Shown: piece after piece, positions 1 through 6,481 of the stretch
How positions within the stretch are numbered: the stretch's first letter is position 1
Layout of the letters: each line of letters opens with the position of its first letter
NCBI GenBank assembly: GCA_020435865.1
Contig: JAGQYZ010000415.1
Location: forward strand, 1 to 7,853
Length of the DNA stretch: 7,853 nucleotides
Source of the DNA: Aequorivita sp.
GTDB taxonomy: Bacteria > Bacteroidota > Bacteroidia > Flavobacteriales > Flavobacteriaceae
Direction of reading: 5' to 3'
Made by a program: the position numbers and the translations under genes
The notes under the pieces: model-generated
Seen by the model: only the letters and a program-made list of their open reading frames with translations
Told to the model about the DNA's origin: nothing
Databases searched by the model: none

Positions 1-26
1 TAGCAGTATGATAAAAGTAAACAACT

Positions 27-464
27 ATGTTTTCAAAAGCTAAAAAACCAGAAAGAATTGACGCAGAACAACGCGAACAATATGAATATGCACGTCAACG
101 TATAAAACAGAAAAAAAACCTAATGCGCCATTTTATACTTTTTTTGGTTGGCTCGGTGCTCTTGATTATTATCAACCCGGTATTGGGTTATGGTGAAAAT
201 TTTTTTATAAAACATTGGTTTATTTGGGCTATTTTAATTTGGACGTTCATTTTTTTAATACATCTTTTCAACGTTTTTGTGATGAATAAGTTTATGGACA
301 AAGAATGGGAAGATCGCCAAATGGAAAAACTTAAAGCTCGCCAAGCAGAAAGAATGGCCGAGCTACAGAAAAAAGTGGATGCAGAATTACAGCTTCCCAA
401 AACCCCTTCCGAAGAAATAAAAAAAAACGACCTGAACAACCCTTTACCACCAGACGTAGCATGA
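27..464 (+). CDS. 2TM domain-containing small membrane protein
   Basis: This is a 145-residue protein with a charged N-terminus (about residues 1-34), two hydrophobic segments (about 36-52 and 63-86) separated by a short loop containing NPVLGYGE, and a charged helical tail (about 91-120) that could form a coiled coil. The layout matches the Bacteroidota 2TM domain family, whose molecular function is unknown. In flavobacteria such proteins often occur as small membrane proteins or as domains next to LytTR-type signalling genes; that is family knowledge, not visible here. The stop codon overlaps the folA start (ATGA at 461-464), so the two are probably translationally coupled. The first 26 bases of the window cannot be assigned; an upstream gene may end there. 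Start chosen as the first ATG that keeps the whole basic N-terminus. No enzymatic motif is seen. Confidence 0.85.
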   Translation: MFSKAKKPERIDAEQREQYEYARQRIKQKKNLMRHFILFLVGSVLLIIINPVLGYGENFFIKHWFIWAILIWTFIFLIHLFNVFVMNKFMDKEWEDRQMEKLKARQAERMAELQKKVDAELQLPKTPSEEIKKNDLNNPLPPDVA

Positions 465-946
465 TTACAATGATTGCCGCCGCTGGCGAAAACAACGAAC
501 TGGGAAAGGACAACGATTTGCTTTGGCATTTGCCTGACGATTTCAAGCGCTTTAAACAACTCACAACGGACCATCATATTATTATGGGCCGAAAGACATT
601 TGAAACTTTTCCAAAGCCATTGCCCAATAGAACCCATATCATAATTACAAGAAACAAAACCTATAAAAAGGAAGGTGCGGTTGTGGTCCACAATATGAAA
701 GAAGCCTTGAAGCTTGCCGAAAAGGACGAACAGCCTTTTATAATTGGCGGTGGTGAAATATATAAAATGGGACTCCCCTTTGCTGATAAAATTGAACTTA
801 CACGCGTTCATGGAGCTTTTAAGGACGCTGATACTTTTTTTCCAAACTTTTCTGAGGCGGAATGGCAGCTAATCTCAACAACAGAACATTCAAAAGATGA
901 AAAGCATAAGTATTCTTTTGACTATGAAACTTGGGTTCGCAAATAA
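461..946 (+). CDS. folA: Dihydrofolate reductase
   Basis: This enzyme reduces 7,8-dihydrofolate to tetrahydrofolate with NADPH in the cytoplasm, supplying one-carbon units for thymidylate, purines and methionine. The 161 residues match the usual length (E. coli 159). Visible landmarks: the LGKDNDLLWHLPDDFKRFK block with W22 and the substrate-protonating Asp27, at the same numbering as E. coli; MGRKTFE (42-48) for cofactor binding; PLPNR with Arg57, which contacts the glutamate tail of folate; and IGGGEIY (95-101), the second NADPH loop. All key residues are present, so it should be active. The ATG at 461 overlaps the stop of the upstream 2TM gene by 4 bases; Met4 is an alternative start but would remove part of the first beta strand. 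fabD follows 36 bases later, probably in the same transcript. Confidence 0.97.
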   Translation: MITMIAAAGENNELGKDNDLLWHLPDDFKRFKQLTTDHHIIMGRKTFETFPKPLPNRTHIIITRNKTYKKEGAVVVHNMKEALKLAEKDEQPFIIGGGEIYKMGLPFADKIELTRVHGAFKDADTFFPNFSEAEWQLISTTEHSKDEKHKYSFDYETWVRK

Positions 947-982
947 AATTTTTATATTTAATTCTTATTAAAAAATCAATCA

Positions 983-1864
983 ATGAAAGCATATATATTC
1001 CCAGGACAAGGTGCACAATTTACTGGAATGGGCAAAGATCTTTACGATAATTCATCAAAAGCAAAAGAACTTTTCCAACAAGCCAATGAAATTTTGGGCT
1101 TCGACATTACCAAGATAATGTTTGAAGGCACTGCAGATGAACTGAAAGAAACCAAAGTTACCCAACCCGCTATTTTTCTGCATTCCACAATTTTGGCGGA
1201 AGTAATGGGAAGCAAATTTCAACCTGACATGGTTGCGGGGCATTCTCTAGGTGAAATCTCTGCTTTGGTCGCCAATAGAACAATTGCTTTTAGTGATGGA
1301 TTGCAATTGGTTTACAAACGCGCCTTGGCAATGCAGCATGCTTGCGAGTTAACACCATCAACAATGGCTGCGGTTTTAGGGTTGGAAGACCATTTAGTTG
1401 AAGAAATTTGTGCAAACACCCCAGGAATTGTTGTTGCTGCAAATTATAACTGTCCCGGTCAGTTGGTAATTTCCGGCGATGTGGACGCCGTGGGAAAAGC
1501 ATGCGAAAGCTTAAAGGAAGCTGGCGCGCGAAGAGCGTTGATTTTGCCAGTGGGTGGCGCATTCCACAGTCCGTTGATGGAGCCTGCCCGCGAAGAGTTG
1601 GCTGCTGCTATTGAAGCAACACAATTTACCGAACCCGCCTGTCCAATTTATCAAAACGTTTCAACTTTTGCGGTTACAAAACCTTCAGAAATTAAGGAGA
1701 ATCTTATTTTTCAGTTGACAGCACCAGTAAAATGGACCCAGAGTGTTCAAAATATGATTAAGGATGGTGCTTCTTTATTCATTGAAGTAGGCCCTGGAAA
1801 TGTTTTGCAGGGATTGGTAAAGAAGATTGATGGTTCCGCAGAAACTGAAAAAGCGGAAATATAA
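983..1864 (+). CDS. fabD: Malonyl-CoA:ACP S-malonyltransferase
   Basis: FabD moves the malonyl group from coenzyme A to acyl carrier protein, supplying the extender unit for type II fatty-acid synthesis in the cytoplasm. The 293 residues are typical of the family (E. coli 309). Motifs: FPGQGAQ at 6-12 (oxyanion-side loop), GHSLGE at 86-91 with nucleophile Ser88, Arg113 in YKRALAMQ (binds the malonyl carboxylate, equivalent to E. coli Arg117), NYNCPGQLVISG at 154-165, and GGAFHSPLM at 191-199 with catalytic His195. The C-terminal VGPGNVLQGL loop is also present. It starts 36 bases after folA with no promoter or terminator visible between, so co-transcription is likely although the pathways are unrelated. 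An intrinsic terminator follows 26 bases after the stop. Confidence 0.97.
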   Translation: MKAYIFPGQGAQFTGMGKDLYDNSSKAKELFQQANEILGFDITKIMFEGTADELKETKVTQPAIFLHSTILAEVMGSKFQPDMVAGHSLGEISALVANRTIAFSDGLQLVYKRALAMQHACELTPSTMAAVLGLEDHLVEEICANTPGIVVAANYNCPGQLVISGDVDAVGKACESLKEAGARRALILPVGGAFHSPLMEPAREELAAAIEATQFTEPACPIYQNVSTFAVTKPSEIKENLIFQLTAPVKWTQSVQNMIKDGASLFIEVGPGNVLQGLVKKIDGSAETEKAEI

Positions 1865-1890
1865 TTCAAGATTCCAAATTCACGACAAAA

Positions 1891-1922
1891 AAACACCGAA
1901 TGAAAAATTTCATTCGGTGTTT
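1891..1922. terminator. Bidirectional intrinsic terminator between fabD and the 63-aa gene
   Basis: A perfect inverted repeat has arms AAACACCGAATGAAA (1891-1905) and TTTCATTCGGTGTTT (1908-1922); the inner A/T pairs must open to form a realistic loop. On the plus strand it ends in TTT followed by a T-rich stretch, serving fabD. On the minus strand the stem runs directly into seven T residues (complement of 1887-1893), which makes it an even better terminator for the convergent small gene at 1948-2139. Confidence 0.85.
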
Positions 1923-1947
1923 ATAATTTTATAACCTTTATTATTTT

Positions 1948-2139
1948 TTAAGCACTAATCTTGCAATCTTCGCAGTCTTTCACTTCACCATAATAGGTTT
2001 CGCGGTATTTGTGCAAGGTTTTAAAAGGAACGTTTAAAAATGTTTTTTTTATGTAAATCACGCTTGTGGTGAACATGCCCATCTTTTCTGTAAATCGTTT
2101 TTCTTTTTTTGTTTTTCGTTTTACTGAAACTAGCTTCAT
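1948..2139 (-). CDS. Small basic CxxC protein, function unknown
   Basis: This is a 63-residue protein whose N-terminal half is rich in Lys and Arg (KRKTKKEKR at 8-16). A middle segment with hydrophobic and aromatic residues (MFTTSVIYIKKTFLNVPFK) follows, and the C-terminus contains a CxxC pair, Cys56 and Cys59. No signal peptide or clear membrane segment is seen. It is probably real: the reading frame ends just before a good minus-strand terminator, there is no overlapping gene, and the sequence looks protein-like rather than random. I recognise it only as resembling short conserved flavobacterial hypothetical proteins. The CxxC could bind a metal or be redox-active, but two cysteines alone do not make a complete zinc site, so a dimer or partner would be needed. 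It lies 102 bases downstream of galE on the same strand, with no clear promoter or terminator between, so it may be read through from the galE transcript. Confidence 0.6.
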   Translation of the reverse strand: MKLVSVKRKTKKEKRFTEKMGMFTTSVIYIKKTFLNVPFKTLHKYRETYYGEVKDCEDCKISA

Positions 2140-2241
2140 AACTTGTGTTTATCGGTTTGAGGCAAAGAAACAAAGGCTATCTTCCAATTCCAAATTATAA
2201 GCGTTAAACCTTTTGTAAAAACAGGTATAAGTTGCTGATAA

Positions 2242-3261
2242 TTAAATATTTCTAATCTTTTTCTCCCACTTCCAAGCTGATTGCAAAGCTTCCTCCATTG
2301 TTTTTTGGGCTTTCCAGCCTAAAATAGTATTCGCTTTTTTGGTATCTGCATAAACCGAAATCACATCCCCAGGACGACGATCTACAATTTTGTAGTTGAG
2401 TTTTTCTCCAGTAGTTTTTTCAAAAGAATTCACAACTTCCAAAACAGAACTACCTCTACCCGTTCCTAAATTAAAAACCTCAAACTGGGTTTCATTTTTA
2501 GCGGAAAGCAAGCGCTGAAGCGCAATAACGTGTGCTTTTGCTAAATCTACAACGTGAATATAATCGCGGATACAACTGCCATCTTCTGTTGGGTAATCAT
2601 CTCCAAAAACAGAAAGTTCTTTTCGTAATCCAGCAGCAGTCTGGGTTATAAACGGAACTAAATTTTGCGGAACGCCTGCGGGCAGTTCACCAATTTCAGC
2701 CGTTTCATGCGCTCCAATTGGATTGAAATAACGCAACGCAATAGACTTTAAAGAAGAAATAGCACAAGTATCCTTTAATATTTCCTCACTTATTTGCTTG
2801 GTATTACCGTAAGGCGAAGTAGCGGGCTTAACAGGTGCATCTTCCGTAATAGGAAGGGAATCTGGTTCGCCATAAACCGTGCAGGAAGAACTGAAAATAA
2901 AATTTTTAATCCCATAAATATTACATTCCTGTAACAAATAAATAAGCGTGTTCAAATTGTTTTCGTAATAAAGCAAAGGATTTTCAACGCTTTCACCCAC
3001 CGCTTTACTGGCAGCAAAGTGAATAATACCTTCAATGTTTTTATTCCTTTTAAAAAAATCGGTAACATCTGCTTTTATGCGAAGATCCAGCCTTTCAAAA
3101 GCTGGTGGCGTTTTGGAAATATTGGTTATGCCCTCCAAAACATCCAAAGATGAGTTAGATAGGTTATCAATAATAATAACCTGATAGCCTGAATTTTGTA
3201 GTTCAACAACGGTATGGGAACCAATGTAGCCCAAACCACCTGTAACGAGTATTTTTTTCAT
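2242..3261 (-). CDS. galE: UDP-glucose 4-epimerase (possibly also UDP-GlcNAc 4-epimerase)
   Basis: This is an extended short-chain dehydrogenase that interconverts UDP-glucose and UDP-galactose through a 4-keto intermediate on tightly bound NAD. The 339 residues align closely with E. coli GalE (338). Visible residues: GGLGYIGSH at 8-16 (Rossmann NAD loop), DNLSNSS at 32-38, SSSCTVYG at 124-131 with catalytic Ser126, Tyr151 and Lys155 of the YxxxK motif, RYFNPIGAH at 177-185, and RRPGDV at 295-300. The position equivalent to E. coli Tyr299 (human Cys307) is Val303. A small residue there is known to open the pocket to N-acetylated sugars, so dual use of UDP-Glc and UDP-GlcNAc is plausible but not proven. 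The start codon overlaps the stop of the upstream aminotransferase by one base (TAATG), so the two are probably coupled. It likely supplies sugars for surface polysaccharide. Confidence 0.95.
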   Translation of the reverse strand: MKKILVTGGLGYIGSHTVVELQNSGYQVIIIDNLSNSSLDVLEGITNISKTPPAFERLDLRIKADVTDFFKRNKNIEGIIHFAASKAVGESVENPLLYYENNLNTLIYLLQECNIYGIKNFIFSSSCTVYGEPDSLPITEDAPVKPATSPYGNTKQISEEILKDTCAISSLKSIALRYFNPIGAHETAEIGELPAGVPQNLVPFITQTAAGLRKELSVFGDDYPTEDGSCIRDYIHVVDLAKAHVIALQRLLSAKNETQFEVFNLGTGRGSSVLEVVNSFEKTTGEKLNYKIVDRRPGDVISVYADTKKANTILGWKAQKTMEEALQSAWKWEKKIRNI

Positions 3262-4418
3262 TATTTGGTAACGAAATTTATAACGGTTTCGGTGATGTAC
3301 TTTATCTGCTCATCATCCAATTCTGTATGCATTGGCAATGAAATCACTTCTTTTACTAATTGATTGGTGACTGCAAAATCTTTTTCTTTATAGCGCTCAT
3401 CTCTATAAGCTTTTTGAAGATGCAACGGAATTGGATAATAAACCCCGCATGGAATTCCCTTTTCATTTAAATGGTTTACCAAAGCATCGCGGTCAGAGTT
3501 CACAATTTTTAAGGTGTATTGGTGAAAAACATGGCAGTCACAAACATCACAAATGGTTTGGGTATTTTCGCAAAAACCAGTTGGTGTAATTATATTTTCA
3601 ATTCCCGCAAAAGCTTCACTGTATTTTCTTGCAGCATTTCTTCGCGCTGCATTGTATTCATCCAAATGTGGCAATTTTGCACGAAGCACAGCCGCCTGGA
3701 TGGAATCCAATCTACTGTTAACACCAACCACATCGTGATGGTAACGTACGTACATACCGTGGTTTACAATCCCTCGAATTATGTGGGCTAAATCATCATC
3801 ATTGGTAAAAATGGCCCCACCATCGCCGTAGCAACCTAAGTTTTTCGAAGGAAAAAACGAAGTTGAAGCTACATGGCCAATGGTTCCAGTTTTTTTCTTT
3901 GTACCATCTTTGGATGTATAATCTGCTCCAATTCCTTGAGCATTGTCTTCAATTACAAACAGATTGTGTTCTTTGGCAATGGCCATAATTTCGTCCATAT
4001 TTGCAGCAAGACCAAAAAGGTGCACTGGAACTATGGCTTTGGTTTTTGACGTAATCGCTTTTTTGATCGCTTCTATATTTATATTGAAATTAACTGGATC
4101 TACATCTACCAAAACTGGAGTGAGTTGTAAAAGTGCTATTACTTCAACAGTTGCAGCAAACGTGAAATCTGCGGTAATCACTTCATCACCCGGTTTTAGC
4201 CCGAGACCCATCATTGCAATTTGGAGTGCATCCGTTCCATTGGCACAGGGAATCACGTGTTTTACACCCAAGTATTCCTCAAGTTCCTTTTGAAATTCGT
4301 GAACTTCAGGACCGTTCACAAAAGCCGTAGCTTCAATCACGTTCATTATGGAGCTATCCACGCGTTCCTTTATGTTTTCATACTGACCTTTTAGGTCGAC
4401 CATTTGTATTTTTTTCAT
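3261..4418 (-). CDS. DegT/DnrJ/EryC1/StrS sugar aminotransferase, WbpE-like
   Basis: This is a PLP-dependent (fold type I) aminotransferase that places an amino group on a keto nucleotide sugar, usually with glutamate as donor. Over 385 residues it shows CANGTDAL at 58-65 (phosphate-binding), IEDNAQ at 156-161 with Asp158 contacting the PLP ring nitrogen, TSFFPSKNLGCYGDGGA at 186-201 with Schiff-base Lys192, and VGVNSRLDSIQAA at 231-243. From memory it resembles Pseudomonas WbpE, which aminates UDP-3-keto-GlcNAcA; the other Wbp-type enzymes are not in the window, so the substrate is uncertain. A cysteine cluster (C283, C290, C293, C295) lies in the C-terminal domain. The start at 4418 is the longest sensible ATG; Met6 is an alternative. 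It is the first gene of a minus-strand unit with galE and is divergent from waaA, consistent with LPS or surface-glycan synthesis. Confidence 0.92.
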   Translation of the reverse strand: MKKIQMVDLKGQYENIKERVDSSIMNVIEATAFVNGPEVHEFQKELEEYLGVKHVIPCANGTDALQIAMMGLGLKPGDEVITADFTFAATVEVIALLQLTPVLVDVDPVNFNINIEAIKKAITSKTKAIVPVHLFGLAANMDEIMAIAKEHNLFVIEDNAQGIGADYTSKDGTKKKTGTIGHVASTSFFPSKNLGCYGDGGAIFTNDDDLAHIIRGIVNHGMYVRYHHDVVGVNSRLDSIQAAVLRAKLPHLDEYNAARRNAARKYSEAFAGIENIITPTGFCENTQTICDVCDCHVFHQYTLKIVNSDRDALVNHLNEKGIPCGVYYPIPLHLQKAYRDERYKEKDFAVTNQLVKEVISLPMHTELDDEQIKYITETVINFVTK

Positions 4419-4475
4419 GCTGGAGAAATAATTTTGAATTCGGTAAAATTACGAAAATGATATTTGTTTGTGTTG

Positions 4476-4548
4476 AAGTTATTGAGTTATTGGGCAATTA
4501 AGTTATTGAGCCTGGTATTTGGAATTTGGTGCTTGAAATTTGGTATTT
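4476..4548. repeat. Short degenerate direct repeats in the intergenic region before waaA
   Basis: AGTTATTG occurs three times: at 4477-4484, 4485-4492 and 4501-4508. The longer form AAGTTATTGAG occurs at 4476-4486 and 4500-4510. It is followed by several AATTTGGT/TATTTGG units between 4514 and 4548. The stretch is non-coding and lies between the divergent aminotransferase and waaA starts. Its role is unknown. It is probably low-complexity intergenic sequence, but it sits where the promoters of both genes should be; no good TAnnTTTG match was found for either gene. Confidence 0.5.
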
Positions 4549-4557
4549 TAGCGGTCT

Positions 4558-5799
4558 ATGCACACAGTTTATAATCTTTTGATCTATTTAGCCTCCTTCG
4601 GTTTAAGGATTGTGGCACTTTTCAGTAATAAAATGAAACTTTTTGTCAACGGTAGAAAAGACGTTTTTAAAATTCTTCAACAAAAAATTTCTCCAACTGA
4701 TAAAACTATTTGGTTTCACTGCGCTTCCTTAGGCGAATTTGAGCAAGGCGTTCCTATTATGAAAGCAATGAAAAAACTAAAACCAGATAATAAAATAGTG
4801 GTCAGTTTTTTCTCGCCTTCCGGTTTTGAAATAAAAAAGAATACGCCCTTGGTAGATGCTGTGGTTTTTTTGCCCATGGATACGCAACTGAACGCGAAGA
4901 AATTTATTACTGCAATACATCCTTCTCTTGCCATTTTTGTGAAATATGAATTTTGGCCAAATTATCTTTTCGAACTTCAGCGTAAAAACATTCCAATACT
5001 TTTGGTTTCGGGCGTTTTTAGGGAAAACCAAATATTTTTCAAGCCATACGGTGGATTTATGCGAAAAACCCTAGCGACTTTTGAACACTTTTTTGTGCAA
5101 GATGAAAATTCCGAAGCCCTTCTACACAGCATAGGTTTTAAGAATGTAAGTGTTAGTGGCGACACCCGTTTTGACAGGGTTTCACAACAAATTGAAATAG
5201 ATAATTCTTTAAAATTTGCTGATGCGTTTAAAGGGAACTCGATCTGTATTGTCTGTGGAAGTACATGGCCAGAAGATGAAGCCTTACTTATAGAGTATAT
5301 AAATTCAGCCCCAGAAAATGTAAAATTCATCATTGCACCACATAAGATAGAAAGTGATAAAATTGCATATTTCAAAGAAAAAATTGTCAAGAAAACAATT
5401 CTTCATTCTCAAAAAGACGAGGTTAATACTGCGGAATATTCTGTTCTAATAATTGATTACATAGGTTTGTTAAGCAAATTATATAGCTATGCCGATATTG
5501 CTTATGTTGGTGGAGCTGCAGGAAAAACAGGGCTTCACAACATTTTGGAGCCAGCCACTTTTGGTGTACCGATAGTTATTGGCAAAAACTACGATGAATT
5601 CCCTGAAGCTATTCGCCTTCAGGATTTGGCCGGTTTGTTTTCTGTGAAAAACGCTTCAGAGTGCAATGAAATTTTAAACAAGTTAGTAAAAGACACTAAT
5701 TTCAGAAATAAAACCGGAATGATTGCTGGGCACTTTGTAAATAAAAACACTGGAGCCACTCAAAAAATAGTTAATTATATTGATACTTTTTCAAAATAA
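4558..5799 (+). CDS. waaA: 3-deoxy-D-manno-octulosonic acid (Kdo) transferase
   Basis: WaaA (KdtA), glycosyltransferase family 30, transfers Kdo from CMP-Kdo to the lipid A precursor at the inner face of the cytoplasmic membrane, an essential step of LPS inner-core synthesis in most Gram-negatives. The 413 residues match the family (E. coli 425). Residues 3-22 form an N-terminal membrane-anchoring helix. HCASLGEFEQG (54-64) carries the catalytic-base Glu60. Further blocks are KYEFWPNYL (129-137), SGDTRFDR (200-207), GSTWPEDE (234-241), APHK (260-263) and GGAAGKTGLHNILEPATFG (318-336), the last being the CMP-sugar binding region of the GT-B fold. Whether it adds one or several Kdo residues cannot be read from sequence. 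The ATG at 4558 has no Shine-Dalgarno. No clear terminator follows. The divergent neighbours (sugar aminotransferase, galE) fit a shared envelope-glycan theme. Confidence 0.95.
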   Translation: MHTVYNLLIYLASFGLRIVALFSNKMKLFVNGRKDVFKILQQKISPTDKTIWFHCASLGEFEQGVPIMKAMKKLKPDNKIVVSFFSPSGFEIKKNTPLVDAVVFLPMDTQLNAKKFITAIHPSLAIFVKYEFWPNYLFELQRKNIPILLVSGVFRENQIFFKPYGGFMRKTLATFEHFFVQDENSEALLHSIGFKNVSVSGDTRFDRVSQQIEIDNSLKFADAFKGNSICIVCGSTWPEDEALLIEYINSAPENVKFIIAPHKIESDKIAYFKEKIVKKTILHSQKDEVNTAEYSVLIIDYIGLLSKLYSYADIAYVGGAAGKTGLHNILEPATFGVPIVIGKNYDEFPEAIRLQDLAGLFSVKNASECNEILNKLVKDTNFRNKTGMIAGHFVNKNTGATQKIVNYIDTFSK

Positions 5800-5907
5800 T
5801 TAGCTATTTGCATTAGAAAAACAGTGTCTTTTTTAAAAAATTTACGGAATTAATGTTTTTTTCACACTTTTTAGGATAGAATTATTATTTCTCCATCATT
5901 TAAGAGT

Positions 5908-5915
5908 TAGATTTG
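5908..5915 (+). promoter_or_regulatory. Bacteroidota -7 promoter element (TAGATTTG)
   Basis: TAGATTTG fits the Bacteroidota primary sigma -7 consensus TAnnTTTG exactly and ends 23 bases before the start codon at 5939. The expected -33 TTG is not a clear match (TTT at about 5888), so the call rests on the -7 element and its position. It would drive the two small lipoprotein genes at 5939 and 6192. The rest of 5800-5907 is AT-rich and shows nothing else I can support. Confidence 0.5.
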
Positions 5916-5938
5916 CTGAAACAAATAAAACAATCTAC

Positions 5939-6160
5939 ATGAAAAAATTATTTATACTGATTTCAATCGCTTCTTTAGCCTTGGGCTCGTGCAGAGAAAA
6001 CAAAACGGAGACCAAAGAAGTAATTCGTGAAGTAAGAGTTGAAACTGAAACACCTCAAGAAAATAAAGAAGGTATTCTTGAACGAGCTGCTAAAAAAGTT
6101 GACAAAGAAGTAAATCAGGAAATTGATAAAAAAATTGACGAAATAGGAAACGATAAATAA
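5939..6160 (+). CDS. Small charged lipoprotein, function unknown
   Basis: This 73-residue protein has a lipoprotein signal peptide: MKK, a hydrophobic core at about 4-15, and lipobox L15-G16-S17-C18, so the mature protein is about 56 residues anchored through Cys18. The mature part begins CRENK and is almost entirely charged (Glu, Lys, Arg). Its second half, from about residue 44 (ILERAAKKVDKEV onward), looks like an amphipathic or coiled-coil helix with hydrophobic residues every three to four positions. No enzyme motif is present. It is the first gene of a two-gene unit: a TAnnTTTG promoter element lies just upstream and the next lipoprotein begins 31 bases after its stop. The CR[D/E] start of the mature chain is shared with the lipoproteins at 6192 and 7406, suggesting a related group. 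I do not recognise a named family. Confidence 0.8.
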   Translation: MKKLFILISIASLALGSCRENKTETKEVIREVRVETETPQENKEGILERAAKKVDKEVNQEIDKKIDEIGNDK

Positions 6161-6191
6161 TTTATAAACTCTAACTTAAAACTTAAAAATC

Positions 6192-6428
6192 ATGAAAAAG
6201 TTAACGATGATCGCTCTATTTGCAGGATTTTTAACCATCTCACTTTCATCTTGCAGAGATCAAAAAACCGAAAAAGAAGAAGTAATTGAAGAAATGCAAG
6301 ACAAAGGCGCGGATATTAAAGTAAAAGATGATGGTGATAAAATAAAAATGGAAACCGAAGACGAAAAGGTTAAAATAAAAACCGATGACGAAGGAAACGT
6401 TAAAATAAAACAAAAAGACAAAGAATAA
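6192..6428 (+). CDS. Small lipoprotein with KIK-type repeats, function unknown
   Basis: This 78-residue protein starts with a lipoprotein signal peptide (MKK, hydrophobic residues 6-18, lipobox L18-S19-S20-C21). The mature chain begins CRDQKTEKEE. Residues 41-76 consist of about four imperfect units of 9-11 residues of the form [K/D/N][I/V]K[V/M/I][K/E] followed by acidic residues: DIKVKDDGD, KIKMETEDE, KVKIKTDDEG, NVKIKQKD. The alternating hydrophobic and charged pattern suggests short beta strands, unlike the helical neighbours. At DNA level GTTAAAATAAAA recurs at 6369-6380 and 6399-6410. The gene lies 31 bases after the preceding lipoprotein gene and is followed by a terminator at 6450-6479, so the two probably share a transcript. 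Function is unknown; binding of cations or polyanions would be a guess. Confidence 0.8.
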   Translation: MKKLTMIALFAGFLTISLSSCRDQKTEKEEVIEEMQDKGADIKVKDDGDKIKMETEDEKVKIKTDDEGNVKIKQKDKE

Positions 6429-6449
6429 ACTCAGTCTTATAATAAATAT

Positions 6450-6479
6450 AAAGGGATGGCTTGAAAGAGCTATCCCTTT
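6450..6479. terminator. Shared intrinsic terminator between lipoprotein and repressor genes
   Basis: The hairpin has arms AAAGGGATGGCT (6450-6461) and AGCTATCCCTTT (6468-6479), with one G-T pair and a six-base loop, TGAAAG. On the plus strand it runs into TTTTATTATTT and ends the lipoprotein pair. On the minus strand it begins 2 bases after the stop of the convergent repressor gene and is followed by an AT-rich but weaker T-tract, so it probably serves both genes. Confidence 0.8.
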
Positions 6480-6481
6480 TA

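Noticed and set aside
188..811. A 207-codon open frame on the minus strand, antisense to the 2TM gene and folA
   Set aside because: It overlaps two well-supported genes on the other strand, has no recognisable domain, and its composition (many Phe, Ser, Cys) is that of an antisense shadow.
2205..2230. Possible hairpin downstream of galE (around CCTTTTGTAAAAACAGG)
   Set aside because: The stem has few pairs, includes mismatches and lacks a T-run, so it does not qualify as a terminator.
3943..4293. A 116-codon plus-strand frame inside the aminotransferase gene
   Set aside because: It is antisense to the conserved PLP-binding domain and has no domain or start context of its own.
4459..4466. 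GATATTTG as a -7 promoter element for waaA
   Set aside because: It misses the first base of TAnnTTTG, has no -33 partner, and lies about 90 bases from the start codon.
4476..4548. Repeats considered as a CRISPR array
   Set aside because: The units are only 8-11 bases, overlapping or irregularly spaced, without spacers of constant length or cas genes.
5820..5880. Possible terminator after waaA (AGTGT ... ACACT with T-runs)
   Set aside because: The stem is only about five pairs around a loop of more than 30 bases; not supportable.
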